From NCBI GenBank assembly GCA_001643675.2, contig LSRY02000074.1:1-64000 (forward strand): a stretch of 64,000 nt of DNA, given 5' to 3'. Position numbers and translations under genes: made by a program. Positions within the stretch are counted from its first letter, which is position 1, and each line of letters begins with the position of its first letter. This document shows positions 1-11,648 of the stretch, piece by piece. The notes below the pieces were generated by a model that saw only the letters and a list, made by a program, of their open reading frames with translations, searched no databases and was not told the origin of the DNA. The stretch is from Monocercomonoides exilis. Lineage: Eukaryota; Preaxostyla; Oxymonadida; Polymastigidae.

Positions 1-754
1 TCTCTTTGATTTCATTCACAAATTGATCCTTTTCGATTCTCTATTTTTTAAAAACAAAAAATAATAAACATCACAAATTTAGCAAACAAGTTTATACCGT
101 CATTGAACTAATGTGGCTCAAAGCAAGCAGCGCCATTTCGACTTCCTTTTGTGCTTTAATGTCTTCCTCCTTATTTAAAGCAACTTTCAAAAGGCTTGAA
201 GATCGAAATGAATTCATATGAAACATCCTCAATCAGCAAAAGATAACCTTCCCACAGATCTATCAAAAATTCGCTCTTCTCTTCCGTTTTCTGCTCTTTT
301 TCTTCTTCAATTATTAACTTCTCAATTCTTTTTCGAAGCAGAGGTTTGAAAACCAGAGGAGATGCAATCATATAACATTTGTTAACCGATACATTTCAAC
401 AGATATGCAGCATTTCCTTTTGAAATTTTCATATTTTCGATTAAATCATTGATTTTATTGAACGTTCTATCATCTAATATGGAAAACAATTGATCTTCAT
501 CTATTTCTTCCGTTAATTCATTTATATCTTCATGTACCAATATCTGCAATGGATCACTACAATCTTTTAACAATTCAAGCATTTCTGCAAAATAAAACAT
601 GAAACAATTTGCACAACTTATCCATTAAAAAATTACGATTAAATACCGTTAAGTGAGCTCGGCCCAATACATCTATCCTTTCCACAACGCAGAGCTGAAT
701 AACAATTCGTCGCCTTGTCCGAGTTGGAAAACTTTTTGATGATGTCTGCCCCAT
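1..754 (-). pseudogene. Broken member of the oxymonad helical (ARM-like) multigene family
   Basis: Three minus-strand exons can be placed. A possible first exon (754-647) begins MGQTSSK and ends at a GTATTT donor. The second (584-98) starts after TTTTGCAG. The third starts at base 28 and leaves the window. The last intron (29-97) is GTATAA...AG and lies exactly where the intact paralogue at 25.4-26.8 kb has its second intron. Family signatures in order are EMLELLKDCSD, FSILDDRTFNKINDLIENM, EKLIIEEEKE and NKEEDIKAQKEVEMALLALS. These lie in three different frames: one break falls near 380-390, a second near 185, and the first-exon junction is also out of phase. I therefore call it a pseudogene; sequencing error is the alternative. 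The function of the family is unknown to me. Confidence 0.6.
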
Positions 755-1393
755 CTAAGAAATAATTTTGATTTGATGATATCAAAAAATTTATATTGGT
801 TTGCGAAAATTAAAATTGTGGAAAAATATTTGGAAAATTGAAAATATTCGGAAAGTTCTTAACTTAAAAACAATATATAAAACTCGTATGACCCAAATAG
901 ATTACTTAAATTTTGAATATCCAAAACTGATATTAATAATAATTAGCATCAACTTCCTAATATAATTTCATTCATTTCAAATTTGTTCAATGATGCTTTT
1001 CCCTGTTCCATAACATTGAAATGCAGACATTCAAACACTCAAACACTCAGATATACAGACATACAGACATGCAGATACGCCTCAACAGCCTTCTATTCCA
1101 ACAGCGAAAAGTCCCTTAGGCTTCTGCCCCAGAAACAAAAACTCAAATTTGAAGTGTTTTTCGAATAAAAATAAATACGATTTGCGCGCAAAGAAATAAA
1201 AGAAAAAAGCAAGCAGCCAATAATCGCTGCACTTTGCAGGCACTGGCAAAAGCAAAATGCAGCCAGGCAAACAACAAAAAAATTGAAAAATAGAAAAAGA
1301 GAAAATCACATCAATAGGGGTTTTGAATCCGCCTTCATCAGTTCTTTCTTTCTTTTGGGCAAGCCGTGCAACACCCGTTCCCCAACAGCACAG
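755..1393. other. Intergenic, AT-rich, with short simple repeats
   Basis: No supported gene. Around 1028-1078 there is a degenerate short tandem array (ACTCAAAC and ACAGACAT units). Small open frames here follow the repeat and have no family resemblance. Confidence 0.5.
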
Positions 1394-3409
1394 CTACCCC
1401 TCGGCGTTGTGCAGCATCTCCCGCACCTCTGCCTCTTTCCGCGCCAGCTCTTCGGTCCTGTAAACCTGCAGCCCTTGCACAACAACCGAATGCGCCTCCT
1501 TGTTGTATCCCAGCTGGCTCAGCACTGTCCCAATCCGCGCACACCCCTTCGCAATGTGGTCCAGCGGCGAGTGCAGCGCCATCTGCTGCACCTGCGCCTG
1601 CGCCTGCACCGACGCCACACGCGGCAGCACAAGCACAATCCCAAACGGGAGTGCCACACGCGCAGAACACGAGCAAGCAGGACACAAGTGCCCTCCTGCT
1701 TCCTCCGCCTCCTGGCCCTGCCCTGCCTCCACCTTCTGCTCCTCCCCTGCCAAAACACCCTCCACCGACCCTGCTGAGCCCACTGACCCCAAAGCAGGCG
1801 ATGATGCGGATGGGGATGATGTGGATGGGGATGATGTGGATGGGGATGATGTGGATGGAGATGCAGATAAGGAAGTGGATGAGCAGTCTGTCTCCCCAAT
1901 GCCACAAAAGCCCCCAACCCCCATGCTCACTGCCTGCACTGAAATAGACAGCGCCGCACGAAGCAGCCGTCGCCGATGCCGCACAAGCTGCAGCGCTGCC
2001 GACGAAAGAGACGGCGCCTCCAGCCCATACGCCTCGCGAGCTCCATTCACCCCATTCGCCCCTCCCATCTCCCCTGCTCCACTCTCTCCTCCCTGCTCCC
2101 CGCCTTCTCCATCACCTTCACAAGCTCCTTCATCGCTCCGTGCGCCTCCACAAGCGCGTCCACACTCTTTGCCGTCACCTCAATCTCATCACACCCAATC
2201 GATATATTGCCATCACCATCACAATCTCCTTCTCCTTCTCCTTCTCCTTTTCCATCCCCCTTTTCTTCCCTTTCTCTCCTTTCTTCCTCTTCCTCTTCCT
2301 CCATCTCTTTCATCCGCTCCCCTGCCCTCTCTCCCCACCGCTCCCTTTCCCCCGCCCCATCCTCTGCTCCATCCCCTCTGCCTCCTTCCCCGCCTCGTTC
2401 GCCATCTCCACAAGCGCTGCTGCCAGATTCAGCCGATACAGCATCCACTCCTGTCTTTCACCACTGCCCTCACATAATCTCTCGCCGCCTCTCCCAGCTC
2501 CCGCTTCCTGTACTTCTTGTTCCCCCTCTCTTTCGCTGCCTCCGCCTCAAAGTGCCGCCGATCCTCCAAGCTCGCCTCCCCGTCTCCCACCCACTGCATC
2601 CCCAGCCACTCCATCATCTCTTCCTCCTCCGTCTTCGTCACCCTCGTCCCTGCCCCTGCCCCTGCCCCTGCCCCTGCCCCTTTCCTCCCCGCCAAAAACG
2701 ACCCCCTCCCCGACCAGCTGTGCCCATGCGGATTCGCTCCCGACGACCCCTGCCCCCGCTCGTCCCTATCTTCCACACTTCCTCTTCATCTGCCCCACTC
2801 GCTATCGCCTCCACCTTCCGAAGCCGCTCGTCCTCCCTCACCATCATCTCCGGATAGCTCTCCAGCGACTGCACCATCCTTATCTTCCCATACAGATCCG
2901 CCTCGCACCCGTACCGCTGCATCAGCGGGTGCCGCTCCACTATCTCAATTCCCCTGTCAAATATCTTCTGCCACCCTTTCCGCTCCTCCCGCCCCCGACT
3001 CCCCATCAGAATCTCCACCTCCCTCGCCCCAGTCACACACGCCTCGTTCCCGCGCTCTATCTCCAGCCCCCGCTCAAACGCCGCCTTCGCTTCCTCCAGC
3101 CGCTTCAGCTTTATCAGCGCATTCCCCTTCCGCGAATACCCCTTCACAAACCCCGCCGCCAGCCCAATGCACTCCTCCGCATCCCGCAGCGCTGCCTCGT
3201 ACTCCCCAGCGCAGTAGTGGCACAGCGACCGGTTCGAGTATATCACATGGTTTCTTCCCTCAACCTCCAAGCAGCGCGTGTAAAGCTCAATCGCCTCTGC
3301 ATATTCTTTCCGCTGGTACGCCGCATTCCCCAGCGCTTTCAGCCTGCTGCCCTGCAACCCCGATGCCCCAGTCCCACAACACCCCACAAACACAACCGTT
3401 CGTGTTCAT
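1394..3409 (-). CDS. STI1/HOP-like TPR co-chaperone, with frame breaks
   Basis: STI1/HOP proteins bridge HSP70 and HSP90 through TPR clamps that bind C-terminal EEVD tails; the HSP70 in this window ends that way. The first TPR block is clear from RLKALGNAAYQRKEYAEAIE onward, with YSNRSLCHYCAGEYEAALRD and KGYSRKGNALIKLKRLEEA. A DP1-like segment (KIFDRGIEIVERHPLMQRYG) follows, then a second TPR block (ERGNKKYRKRELGEAARDY; NLAAALVEMANEAG) and a final TPR (IAKGCARIGTVLSQLGYNKE, VYRTEEL). I place the start at ATG 3409 with an 18-base first exon and a 40-bp intron (3352-3391, GTTTGT...TTGCAG). Downstream the coding frame shifts about three to four times (near 2640-2776, at about 2453, and between 2380 and 2060), each time as if one base were missing, in G-rich sequence. 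Either the assembly has homopolymer errors or this is a recent pseudogene. A low-complexity Glu/Gly and Ser/Thr/Pro insert separates the last TPRs. Confidence 0.65.
1797..1862. repeat. 15-bp tandem repeat inside the STI1-like gene
   Basis: About four copies of TGGGGATGATGTGGA. On the minus strand they encode a Ser-Thr-Pro repeat in the linker before the last TPR, so the repeat keeps the frame. Confidence 0.8.
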
Positions 3410-3815
3410 GCCCAGAAAAGCCCACACAAAATAAACAAATAAAATACATATATAGGAATAAGTAAAAAATTTTATTTTTTTTTAAACATGTTCAAAAAAC
3501 ATAGAATTCTGCACCGCCCCACACCTCGTCAGACATTGCTGCACAACAGTCGCCTCAACAGCAGCAAGAACAGAAAATCGTGAAAAACACATTTCCATAC
3601 TATTTTTCTTCAATTTGCCACGACACACACTTTTGCGTTTTCCTTCTTCCAGCGTTTTGCCGCTGCATGCCCAGCACCGTGACATCGAATTTTGGTGAGT
3701 GTCTCGTCTTCTGCCGATTTCAATTATTTGTTTTGGTTGCTTGTATTTTTTGTTTTTGCTTGTGCCGGGACAGCAAAAGCGAAGTATTTTTGGAAGGATA
3801 TTATCTGGCGTTCAG
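3410..3815. promoter_or_regulatory. Shared upstream region of two divergent genes
   Basis: About 400 bp separates the STI1-like start (minus) from the Sqs1-like start (plus), so it must hold both promoters. A GTGAGT at 3691 followed by pyrimidine-rich sequence and an acceptor (GTTCAG just before ATG 3816) suggests a 5'-UTR intron of the plus gene. No specific binding motif was recognised. Confidence 0.3.
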
Positions 3816-6800
3816 ATGAGTTATGTGCAGAACGGCCGGGAAAGACGCGGCGGAAAGAGAGACCGGTTCCGCGGAAATGGAAGAAAACGATATCGGCCGC
3901 ACGGCGGCGCGGAGGAGAAGAAGTTTGAGTCTGTGTACATCCCATCTGTGCGCGAGCCGCTTGTAGAGGCAGATGTTAAATCGGTATCAGAGCTGCTTGA
4001 GCCGGCGGGACAGGGTGCAGCGTTTTCCAGCGAACCGATTTTGTCGTCGATGCTGCCTCCACAGCAACAACAGCAGCAGCACAATTATAGCCTCGCCAGC
4101 AGTGCTAGCAGTGCCAGCAGCATTGGCGGAGTCACGGTCGCGACGAGCGTGCCACCGCCACATGTGCAGGCGCAGCGGCAGAATGGAGAGCATGGGCTGA
4201 GCGCCGCGATTCGAGGTGCAGGGGTGCCTCTAGGAGGCGGGCCAAGCTCGGCGAGGGAGCAGCCATTGCCTTTCAAGGCGCAGACAGCGCTGCCCGCTTC
4301 GCCATACAAGCCACCACCACAGCCACCACAGCCACCGACGCGGATAATGCAACAAGCTGTACCTGTGCCTGTGCCTGTGCAACGCCGATCAGGCGCGCCT
4401 TCGCTTCTGGATTTGCTGGATCCGCAGAAGCCACCTCCGGGGCACTGCGAAAGCTGCTCTTCCGCGGAAGGAGCGGAAACGAAAGCGGGGCGGCAGAGCG
4501 AAGGAGGCGGAGCACCGCCATCGGGGCACTCGTCGTTTCAGTATTCTTCGGGCTCGGGCGCACGGAGCACAAGCCGCATCCCCCGTTTCCAGGCGGCACA
4601 GGGCCTGGTGTCTTCTTCGCTGTCGACAGCTGGGCAGGCTTGTGGGCAGCAGGCGCAAGCGCAGGCAGGCAGCGCAGATGCCTTTGCAGACATCGACCTT
4701 GACCTGGCCCCGATGAGCGGAGCGCCGAGGGAGTTCACTGTTTCGTCGTTTGATCCGGAGGTCTTCAGGGAATTTGCAGAGATTGTGGTTGTGGAGAAAA
4801 GAGATGGGTTTGCGGAGCTGAGGAAGGAGCGCTCTGTTGCGTCTCTTTTGGAGCGCTTTTCGATTTCTCCCTCTTCTTCTTCCTCTCGCTCTTCCTCTTT
4901 TTTTCCTCTGGGATCTGTTGGGCGGAGTGTTGCTTTGTCGAGCGTGTTCCCTGCAGCTGGGAAGGAGGAGCCATTCAGCCATGCAGGGCTTGTGCGGTCG
5001 TTGTGCCCGCTGAGCCACCAGAATGCGTCGAGTGCTTCATCGGTGCTTCCGGGGCTGCGGCATGTGCTGAGTGTTTGGGATGTGTTCAGGTGGGTGGAGG
5101 AGAAAGGGGTTGAGGTGCGTGTGGTGCCGAAAAGAGCAGAAACTGTTGCCTACAAGCAGGCGGTCTCTTTGCCATCATCATCGGATTCAGGCTATTTGGA
5201 GGAGGATTCGGCTCGCAGGAGCGCTTCGGAGTCATTGTGGGGCGAGCGAGTTTCGGAACAGACCGCAGAGTCGCACTTGTTTGTGGGTGATGCTGAAAAG
5301 GGAGAGGAGGAGGAAAAAGGAGAAGAGAAAGGGGATATAGTTGGACAATGCAGCCAGGGCACAGAAGGGTTTGATGGGGAGATGCTTCCGGCAGCGCCTT
5401 CTTCGCCAACACACGCAAGCACAGAGGCGTGGAGCGATGACGAGTGTTTGGAGGAGGAAATCAGCTTTTCGGCGCTGCCTCCACCACCGCCGTCTCCGTT
5501 GCCATTACCGTTGCTGTTGCCGCCGAGAGGTCAGATGAGCACAGCGGGGGAGAACAGAAGAGAAAAGGAAGAGGAGGAGGAGGAGGAAGAGGAGGAGGAG
5601 GGCGAGGAGGGCGAGGAGGAGTATGCTTATGGGTATTTTGACGATTTGGAGAAAGAAAATGCAAAGAAGGAAGCGGGAAAGGAGTTGGGTGGGGCTGGCT
5701 TGCAAGGTGGGAGGAATGGGGCGATTTGCAGGGTCGAGGATGAAGTTGGAAGCGACGCGTCGAGTGTTTTCCAGCAATCACTCCTGCTGCGCATCCCCAA
5801 GACGCTTCTCATGCAACATTTTCCATCAGCTTCAACACCAACAATTTCCTCCCCTTTCCCTTCCTCTTCTACTTCCCCTTCCCCCTCACATTCCTCTTCC
5901 TCTTCCTCTTCCTCTTCTTTGGGGGTGTTTTCGTGGGATTATTTCAGCGACTGGCAGATTGTTCCGTTTTCTGTGTGTGACTTTGTGCCGAACAGCATTT
6001 ACACGATGCTGGCAGCGATAGTGCTGTTTGTGCGAGTGAGGATTGTGGAGTGGCTGAAAGAGGATGACAGACAGGTGAAGGCTGAAGAAGAGAAAAGAGA
6101 AAGGGAAAGAGAAAATGGAAGGAAAGCGAAAGGGGAGGAAGATTTGGAGAGGGGAGAGGAGGAAATGGAGGGGATGCACTTTGGGCTGGGGATGGGTAGG
6201 GCAGATGGGGCAGATGGGGCAGAGCAGAGGGGGAAGGCGGGTTCAGGGTTGGAGGAGGAGGAGCAGCAGCAGCAGGGCGGGGCAGCGGCTCCGTTCTCCT
6301 CGCTTCTTCTTTCTGTGTTCCCGACTTACCGGCCACTGCGCACGCTCCCGTTTGTGCCGCCGCTTGTGCCGTGCGACTACTTTGCGCTGTCACCTGTTGT
6401 GCCGCCTGTGCCGTTTGGGTCTGTGTGTGCATCAGCTGTGCACTGCCCTCCAAGATGCACACCTCCTCCACTGGATGGTCATCCTCCGCTGGATGGCCAT
6501 CAGGTGGAGAGCTTGGCTGTCCGAGGGTGGAGGCGGGGAGTGCATCTGGCTGCCGCCGCTGTTTGTGCCGACGCTGCCGTTTGCACTGCCGCCGATGGAG
6601 AGGCAGACGCGGAAGATTCTGCACCAGATTGCGCGGCTGTTTGGGTTTACGTCGAATTCGAAAGGGAAAGGTGTGCTGTGGCATGGTGAGGTTATTATCA
6701 TCATCATCATTATCATTTATTTATTTCTCTTTCATATTTTATCTGCTTGTGTGCAGCGGATGGGATGCGGCACATTGAGGTGAAGAACATCTCCGCCGCG

Positions 6801-7831
6801 TGTGCGTCTGCAGAAAACGGGCGTCTGTCGTCGCTTCCGTCGCTGAGGTCTGTTGTGAAGGAGATGCAGCAGTACAACCAGCATGGGGTGTCGTTTTATG
6901 GTGTGCCTTGTAACTGATGATAATGGTGGAAGTGGAGAAATTGAGGGGAGGAAATTTGTGAGAGGAAGAAATTTGTGAGGGGAAGAAATTTGTGAGGGGA
7001 AGAAATTTGTGAGAGGAAGAGTGGCTGGTGTTGAGTTGCAGAAGATATTCATTTCTCCATTTTATTTTCATTTTATTTTTTTCTCTCTCTCATTTTTGTG
7101 CAGAGCTGTTTGGGACGACAGCGTTCTTCCCGTCCTGGTTCACGGAGGCGCAGCGGGAGGAACATCTGTTTGCGCGGCGGGTGTTTGGGCTTCTGCATCC
7201 GGTGGTGCGGCTGCCGACGGGAGTGCTGTGCGACGTGGGGTGGGCGAAGAAGGTGGTGATGCGGTGTGTGGAGTGGGTGGAGCAGCAGGTGAAGAAGGAG
7301 GAGGAGAAAAAGAAGGAAAGGGCGTCGAACTCTTCTGTGCCCCCACACGCTCCGTGGCGTCTGCCGCGGCGGCTGCTGATCCCTGGGACGCAGGTGCCGA
7401 TCAGCGCGCTGCCGGTGGGGGTGAGCCTGACGCTGCGGCTGTTTGATGCGGTGGAAGGGAGCATGAACCGCGGGGAGGTGGCTGTGGAGGAGGCGAAGAA
7501 GCGGCGGGGGCGGGGGAGGCGGTGGCAGGCAGGCGGGGTGGAGGTGGGGCAGTTCGGGGGAGCGGTGGAGAGCGAGGGGAAAGGCGATGGAGAAGACAAA
7601 GGGGAGGGGAAAGGCGAAGGAGGGGTGGTGCATCCGATGTACGAGAGGGTGGCCGCGGAGGTGGGTGGCGGTTTGGAAGGAGGAGGAGGAGGAGGGAGGG
7701 AGAACATCGGGTGGCGGCTGCTGGTGAAGAGCGGGTGGAAGGGGACGGGGCTGGGGGCGCGGGAAGACGGGATGCTGGATGCGCTGGAGGTGCAGGTGCG
7801 GCGGAGCAAGAGCGGGCTGGGGAAGCAGTGA
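3816..7831 (+). CDS. R3H and G-patch domain protein, Sqs1-like
   Basis: Sqs1/NKRF-type proteins bind RNA through R3H and activate the DEAH helicase Prp43 (DHX15) through a G-patch, in spliceosome disassembly and ribosome biogenesis. The start (ATG 3816) opens an Arg/Gly-rich N-terminus (RERRGGKRDRFRGNGRKRYR), as in yeast Sqs1. A long Ser/Pro/Gln/Glu-rich middle follows. The R3H domain is seen as PPMERQTRKILHQIARLFGF plus RHIEVKN and is split by an intron (6686-6756, GTGAGG...GTGCAG). A second intron (6901-7103, GTGTGC...GTGCAG) leads to the last exon, which ends in a G-patch (NIGWRLLVKSGWKGTGLG, then RRSKSGLG). Phases agree at both introns. Within exon 1 the frame moves by one somewhere in about 6300-6470, before LCTALQDAHLLHWMVILRW. 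The cause is an indel or a very short intron (GTGCCG...CATCAG, 28 nt). Length would be near 1290 residues. Confidence 0.7.
6944..7021. repeat. 17-bp minisatellite within an intron
   Basis: About 4.5 copies of AGGGGAAGAAATTTGTG with point differences, lying inside the second intron of the R3H/G-patch gene. Confidence 0.85.
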
Positions 7832-8082
7832 AGGGGGGCAGGGCGCAGGTGGAGCGCGTTGCCAGACTGGTTTTCCATTCAATTTTGCTATTTTTGTCAT
7901 TTGTTTTGCTGTTGGGGAAGAGAGGATGGAGCGAAAGATGTGTTTATCCCAGTTCTCAAAAAAATAAAAAATAAAAATCTACTGTTGTACTTCTAATGGC
8001 TTTCTTTCATGTATTTGTTGGCCACGCAGCGTGACGAGAGAAATATAAAATTGAATTTGAATTTGGAAAAAGATAAAAAGAA

Positions 8083-8153
8083 GCGGCCTACCGGAATTGA
8101 ACCGGTGACCTAGTGATCTGCAGTCACTTGCTCTACCGCTGAGCTAAAGCCGC
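8083..8153 (-). tRNA. tRNA-Cys (GCA)
   Basis: The minus strand folds as a complete cloverleaf of 71 nt. The acceptor stem is GCGGCTT with AGGCCGC. The D arm contains AGCTCAGCGGTAGAGC. The anticodon stem AGTGA/TCACT encloses loop CTGCAGA (anticodon GCA), and the T arm is ACCGG-TTCAATT-CCGGT. There is no intron and CCA is not encoded. The A and B box positions read as normal pol III internal promoters. No clear T-run terminator was examined beyond the 3' end. Confidence 0.95.
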
Positions 8154-10247
8154 ATGACATCCAAATACTCTCCTGCCCCTTCTCACCCCTCGTTAAATAG
8201 CGCCTTTTTTTTGATAGATTTGAAAAATAAAAAATTAAAAAAAAAATATGTTTTTTGATCCTCATTGGAATAATAATTATTTTTCTTTTTCTTTTGTTTT
8301 CTTCGCTGAACCAATTTCTGAGCATTTCCGCCATGCGCTGAGCGTTTCTGAAAGGGAAGCAGACTTTGCAGCGAAATGCTGATAATTGGCCGAAATGGAA
8401 ATTCCTGCATGACTTCATGGGCTGTCTGCTTTCGAATGTTGTGAATGAGCAGCTTATTTTTTTTTTTCAAGCCGTAGCATCCATTCTCGTTGTTCTCGTT
8501 CCTGCACATGCACCGCAGACGCTATCTCGACAATCTGCGATGACGTTGCATTTCACTCGCTTTTGCGTTTCCATCGGCGCCCATCTGCGCCAAGTGGATT
8601 GCAAATCGTTATTCTCCTTTTTCTCTCCATTTCCTCCTCCCCCCAGAATTTTAAGCGATGTGGTTGCACCCAAAAGAATCTGCTTTATATTTTATTTTTA
8701 AGGAAGGTTTCGCTTCTGCCCATGTTTGTGCGCAGCTATCCTGCTTATAAACAATTCTTTTTTTTTTTGGAGTTGCACAAGAAGTCCCATTCGAATATTC
8801 GTGTCTGGCCCTCAGACAACGTTTGCCAACAATTTAACGGGACTGAGCCGATTGGCATCGTTGACTCTTGAAAGCCCTTGAAGGAAGTGCTGTCTGTTTA
8901 CTCGAGCAGGGAACCATCGTCTCCTTTCGTATCACTCCACATCTATGGGCGCGATGGCACAGGAAGGGCGTGGCACAGCTGCAGATGCCAGTGGAACGTG
9001 GTGGTAATTGTTGCAGCAGTTGACGATGCTTCAAAAAAGGAAAAGGCAAATGGGGATACAAAGAGAAGACTTCACGAATGAAAAGAGAATGAAAACAAAG
9101 AAAAAGTCAGGTTCAGAAAACACAAAGAAGAAATGGACTTGAGGAACAAGATTTTCGTTTTTATCAGTTGCAGCTGCACAGCAATCGCGAATCGAGTGTT
9201 TTGTTTGCTCTTCATCAGTTCAGCACAGGACGCACACAGACATCCTTCTGAACATGTGGGTTTTTCTGGAAAAGGCAAGAGCTTTCACAGCACCAGGCGG
9301 AACTTGGCAGCACCAGACAGCATGCAGTTCTGTGCTGCTCGATGGGATGATTTGTCCATCAAATCCTGCATTTGTTTCGTGTTTGTGGCTCTTTGCATTC
9401 ATCATTATCATCATCTTCTTCTCCTTCTTCTTCTGCTTCTGTCTGGTCTGATGCATTTCACGCGCAACAATGTTATTTTTTCCCCTTGTCTTCTGAGCAG
9501 TCGCACCTCCAGCTGCATTCTGTTTGTGTGCTGCAACACTCTCCGAGCCAGCCAAAAGCAAGTGTTCAGACATCGCCCAAACACATCCTCTTTTCTGCCT
9601 CATTCACAGATGGTGTTTTGCTGAGACCTGTTTTTTTCCCTCTCTGCCCATCTGCAAAGACGGAAAGATTCTTCTCTGAGTGTGTTTTCATCTGCATTTG
9701 CTTTGGCGTGTCTTCTCCTCTTCTGGTTCACACTGGCAATCATTCTCTCCTTCTGAGTATTTTGTTGATTCTGTTTCTCAATCTGTTGGCATTGAAGAAA
9801 AGATTCCTTTCTTCGCTTCAAAGAAAGATCGAAATTGCATCATTGAAGAGGATAAAATCATATTTCCACCCTTCTTTTTTTTCAATTCGTCTTCTGTTGA
9901 ATCTTGAACCTGCTTTTCTTTATTTTTCTTTTATTTTTCTTTTCCTTTCTTTTCTTTTTATTCTATTTTGAGTCAATAAATGAATCTTTGCAAAGAATAA
10001 AGCAAATATTTGATTTATGCGCTTTTCCAATGTTGAGATATTAATGGGCAATCAGGAAAATTGAAGGAATCAAAGAACTCCTATCGCTGATAAAGATGGT
10101 GAAATAAGAAGAAAAAATAGTTGCTGTGAGTTGAGAATTTTGTAAAGTCAATTTAAAAATTTATTGAGTTGTTAAATATTTTCACATTTGAATATTTTTA
10201 ATATTTTACAAAAATTGTGTTTGTGTTAAAAGGATTAACCAATCTCT
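8154..10247 (-). other. Decayed coding tract, probably a gene relic
   Basis: No intact gene can be built in these 2.1 kb, but the minus strand holds stretches that read like protein in changing frames. Examples are 9821-9600 (Lys/Arg/Gln-rich, ending WAEREKNRSQQNTICE), 9603-9220 (Ala/Gln/Lys-rich) and 8540-8460 (IVEIASAVHVQEREQREW). Stops and frame changes separate them and no splice signals join them. I recognise no family. Simple T-rich sequence fills 9900-9970. A fast-evolving intact gene with several introns that I could not resolve is the alternative. Confidence 0.3.
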
Positions 10248-11305
10248 TCACAATTTCTTGAATATAACGGTCGAAACAACACTTCCTATTTTGCCGCCAA
10301 ATTCAAATGTTTTGTGTGGAATATGATTGAATACAGCAAATCCAGTTGTCTCCGTCATTTTTTTGTCTTCTTTGGAATCTTTTTTCGCTTCAGTTGTTGC
10401 CTCTTTTTGATGTTCACATTTCTCCTCGTTTTTATCTTCTGATCGAACAAAATAACGAATAAGTTCTTCTTCTGTCCAATTGCACGACGTAATTATAAAT
10501 AATCCGCCTTGCTTTACACATTTACATAGTGCTTTACACGAATTTCAAAATATGAAAGGAAGAAGGGAAAATAAAATAAAATAAAAAATCCTTAAACAAA
10601 TTACAATGAATAAGTTGTTCAAACAATAGTAGTAAGCATTTCTGTCAATTCCAGGGCGCAGTTGGATTGCATCAAACGTTCCTTTATCATGCACAACCTT
10701 TGAATGTTAAAAAAAATGCATTTGTTTGAGTTATTGTTAAAATTAAATGAAATTTTCAATATAAAATTGGTTCAAACATCGAATGGTTCCACTTTTAACA
10801 GATTCAGAATGTCATCTTTCAGAAAATCAGCAGCAACAACAATAATGTTAACATCAGATGAAATTTTTCCTTCATTCTTTTTATCAGAAATTTGCGACTC
10901 ACAAAGCTGGATAGAATGAGGAGAATAATCCGAGCCGTACAAATTTAAATATCCTTCTTCTGCCTAAAAGAAATATTAACAAATGCAATTGAAGATGGAT
11001 TTTTCATGCCATTGAAATCAAAAATGCGGCATTTCCTGTGCCAACATCATAAATTGTCTTTGATTTTTCTAGATCCAAAACGTCTTCGATGAATTGTATT
11101 ATTTTCCACTGTGTATCTTCGCCAAACCTAAAAAAAATTCAAAATATAGGAATAATCGGACTTTCAAAAGACAAAAAAGGAAAGCTAACCAAATTTCTCC
11201 AACATCTCCATGATCTTTGTAATTAATAATCTCTTGTTCATATATCTCGTTCCAATGCTCAATTTTCCCTAAATTTGATGAAAATTCATCTTCTTCAATG
11301 CTCAT
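10248..11305 (-). CDS. EF1A lysine methyltransferase, EEF1AKMT2/METTL10 type
   Basis: This family of SAM-dependent methyltransferases trimethylates a lysine of elongation factor 1A in the cytosol. Five exons join in phase: 11305-11190, 11127-11010, 10963-10778, 10697-10625 and 10531-10248, giving 258 residues. The N-terminus has the family signature LGKIEHWNEIYEQEIINYKD then GDVGEIW-FGED. Motif I is YDVGTGNAAFLISM followed by GSDYSPHSIQL. Next come the active-site region HDKGTFDAIQL and the strand motif LFIITSCNWTEEEL. The C-terminus FEFGGKIGS...VIFKKL matches the usual end. A Lys/Glu-rich insert of about 25 residues precedes it. The second intron (10964-11009) appears to be GC-AG (GCATGA...TTTTAG); no GT donor gives the conserved join. 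Donors of introns 3 and 4 are GTTTGA. Confidence 0.85.
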
Positions 11306-11648
11306 TTGCTTGTTTCCAAAAATATTGAATTAAATCATTTTGATATTGATCAAAATGTTTAAGTTATTTTTGTAAAAAAAAATGCACACATCCTTCCTTT
11401 TTGAAAAAAATTAAGAAAACAAAATTTCAAAATAAATTAAAGGCAAGATCTAGATCGTTTTTATTAAAATAGATGAATATCAAAGCTATAGTGACTATTT
11501 GAATTTTTGATATCTTATTATAATTTTACGATATTGATTAAAATCTGAGGGAGCTTCATTTCGTGGATTCTGTGCGATTGTTATTTGACATGATTTTTTA
11601 TGAAATTGTCATCTACAGTTTGGAGCTTTTACGTTTTGTTTTGTAATA
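11306..11648. other. Intergenic between divergent genes
   Basis: AT-rich spacer of 343 bp between the methyltransferase start and the secreted-protein start. Nothing else seen. Confidence 0.6.

Noticed and set aside
2440-2475. A 23-nt intron (GTGAGG...GACAG) to repair the STI1-like frame
   Set aside because: It would restore the frame but delete half of a TPR helix that related proteins keep; a missing base explains the data better.
1500-3465. Plus-strand frames of 293-441 residues opposite the STI1-like gene
   Set aside because: Pro/Ser/Leu-rich shadows of G-rich minus-strand coding sequence; the TPR motifs are on the minus strand.
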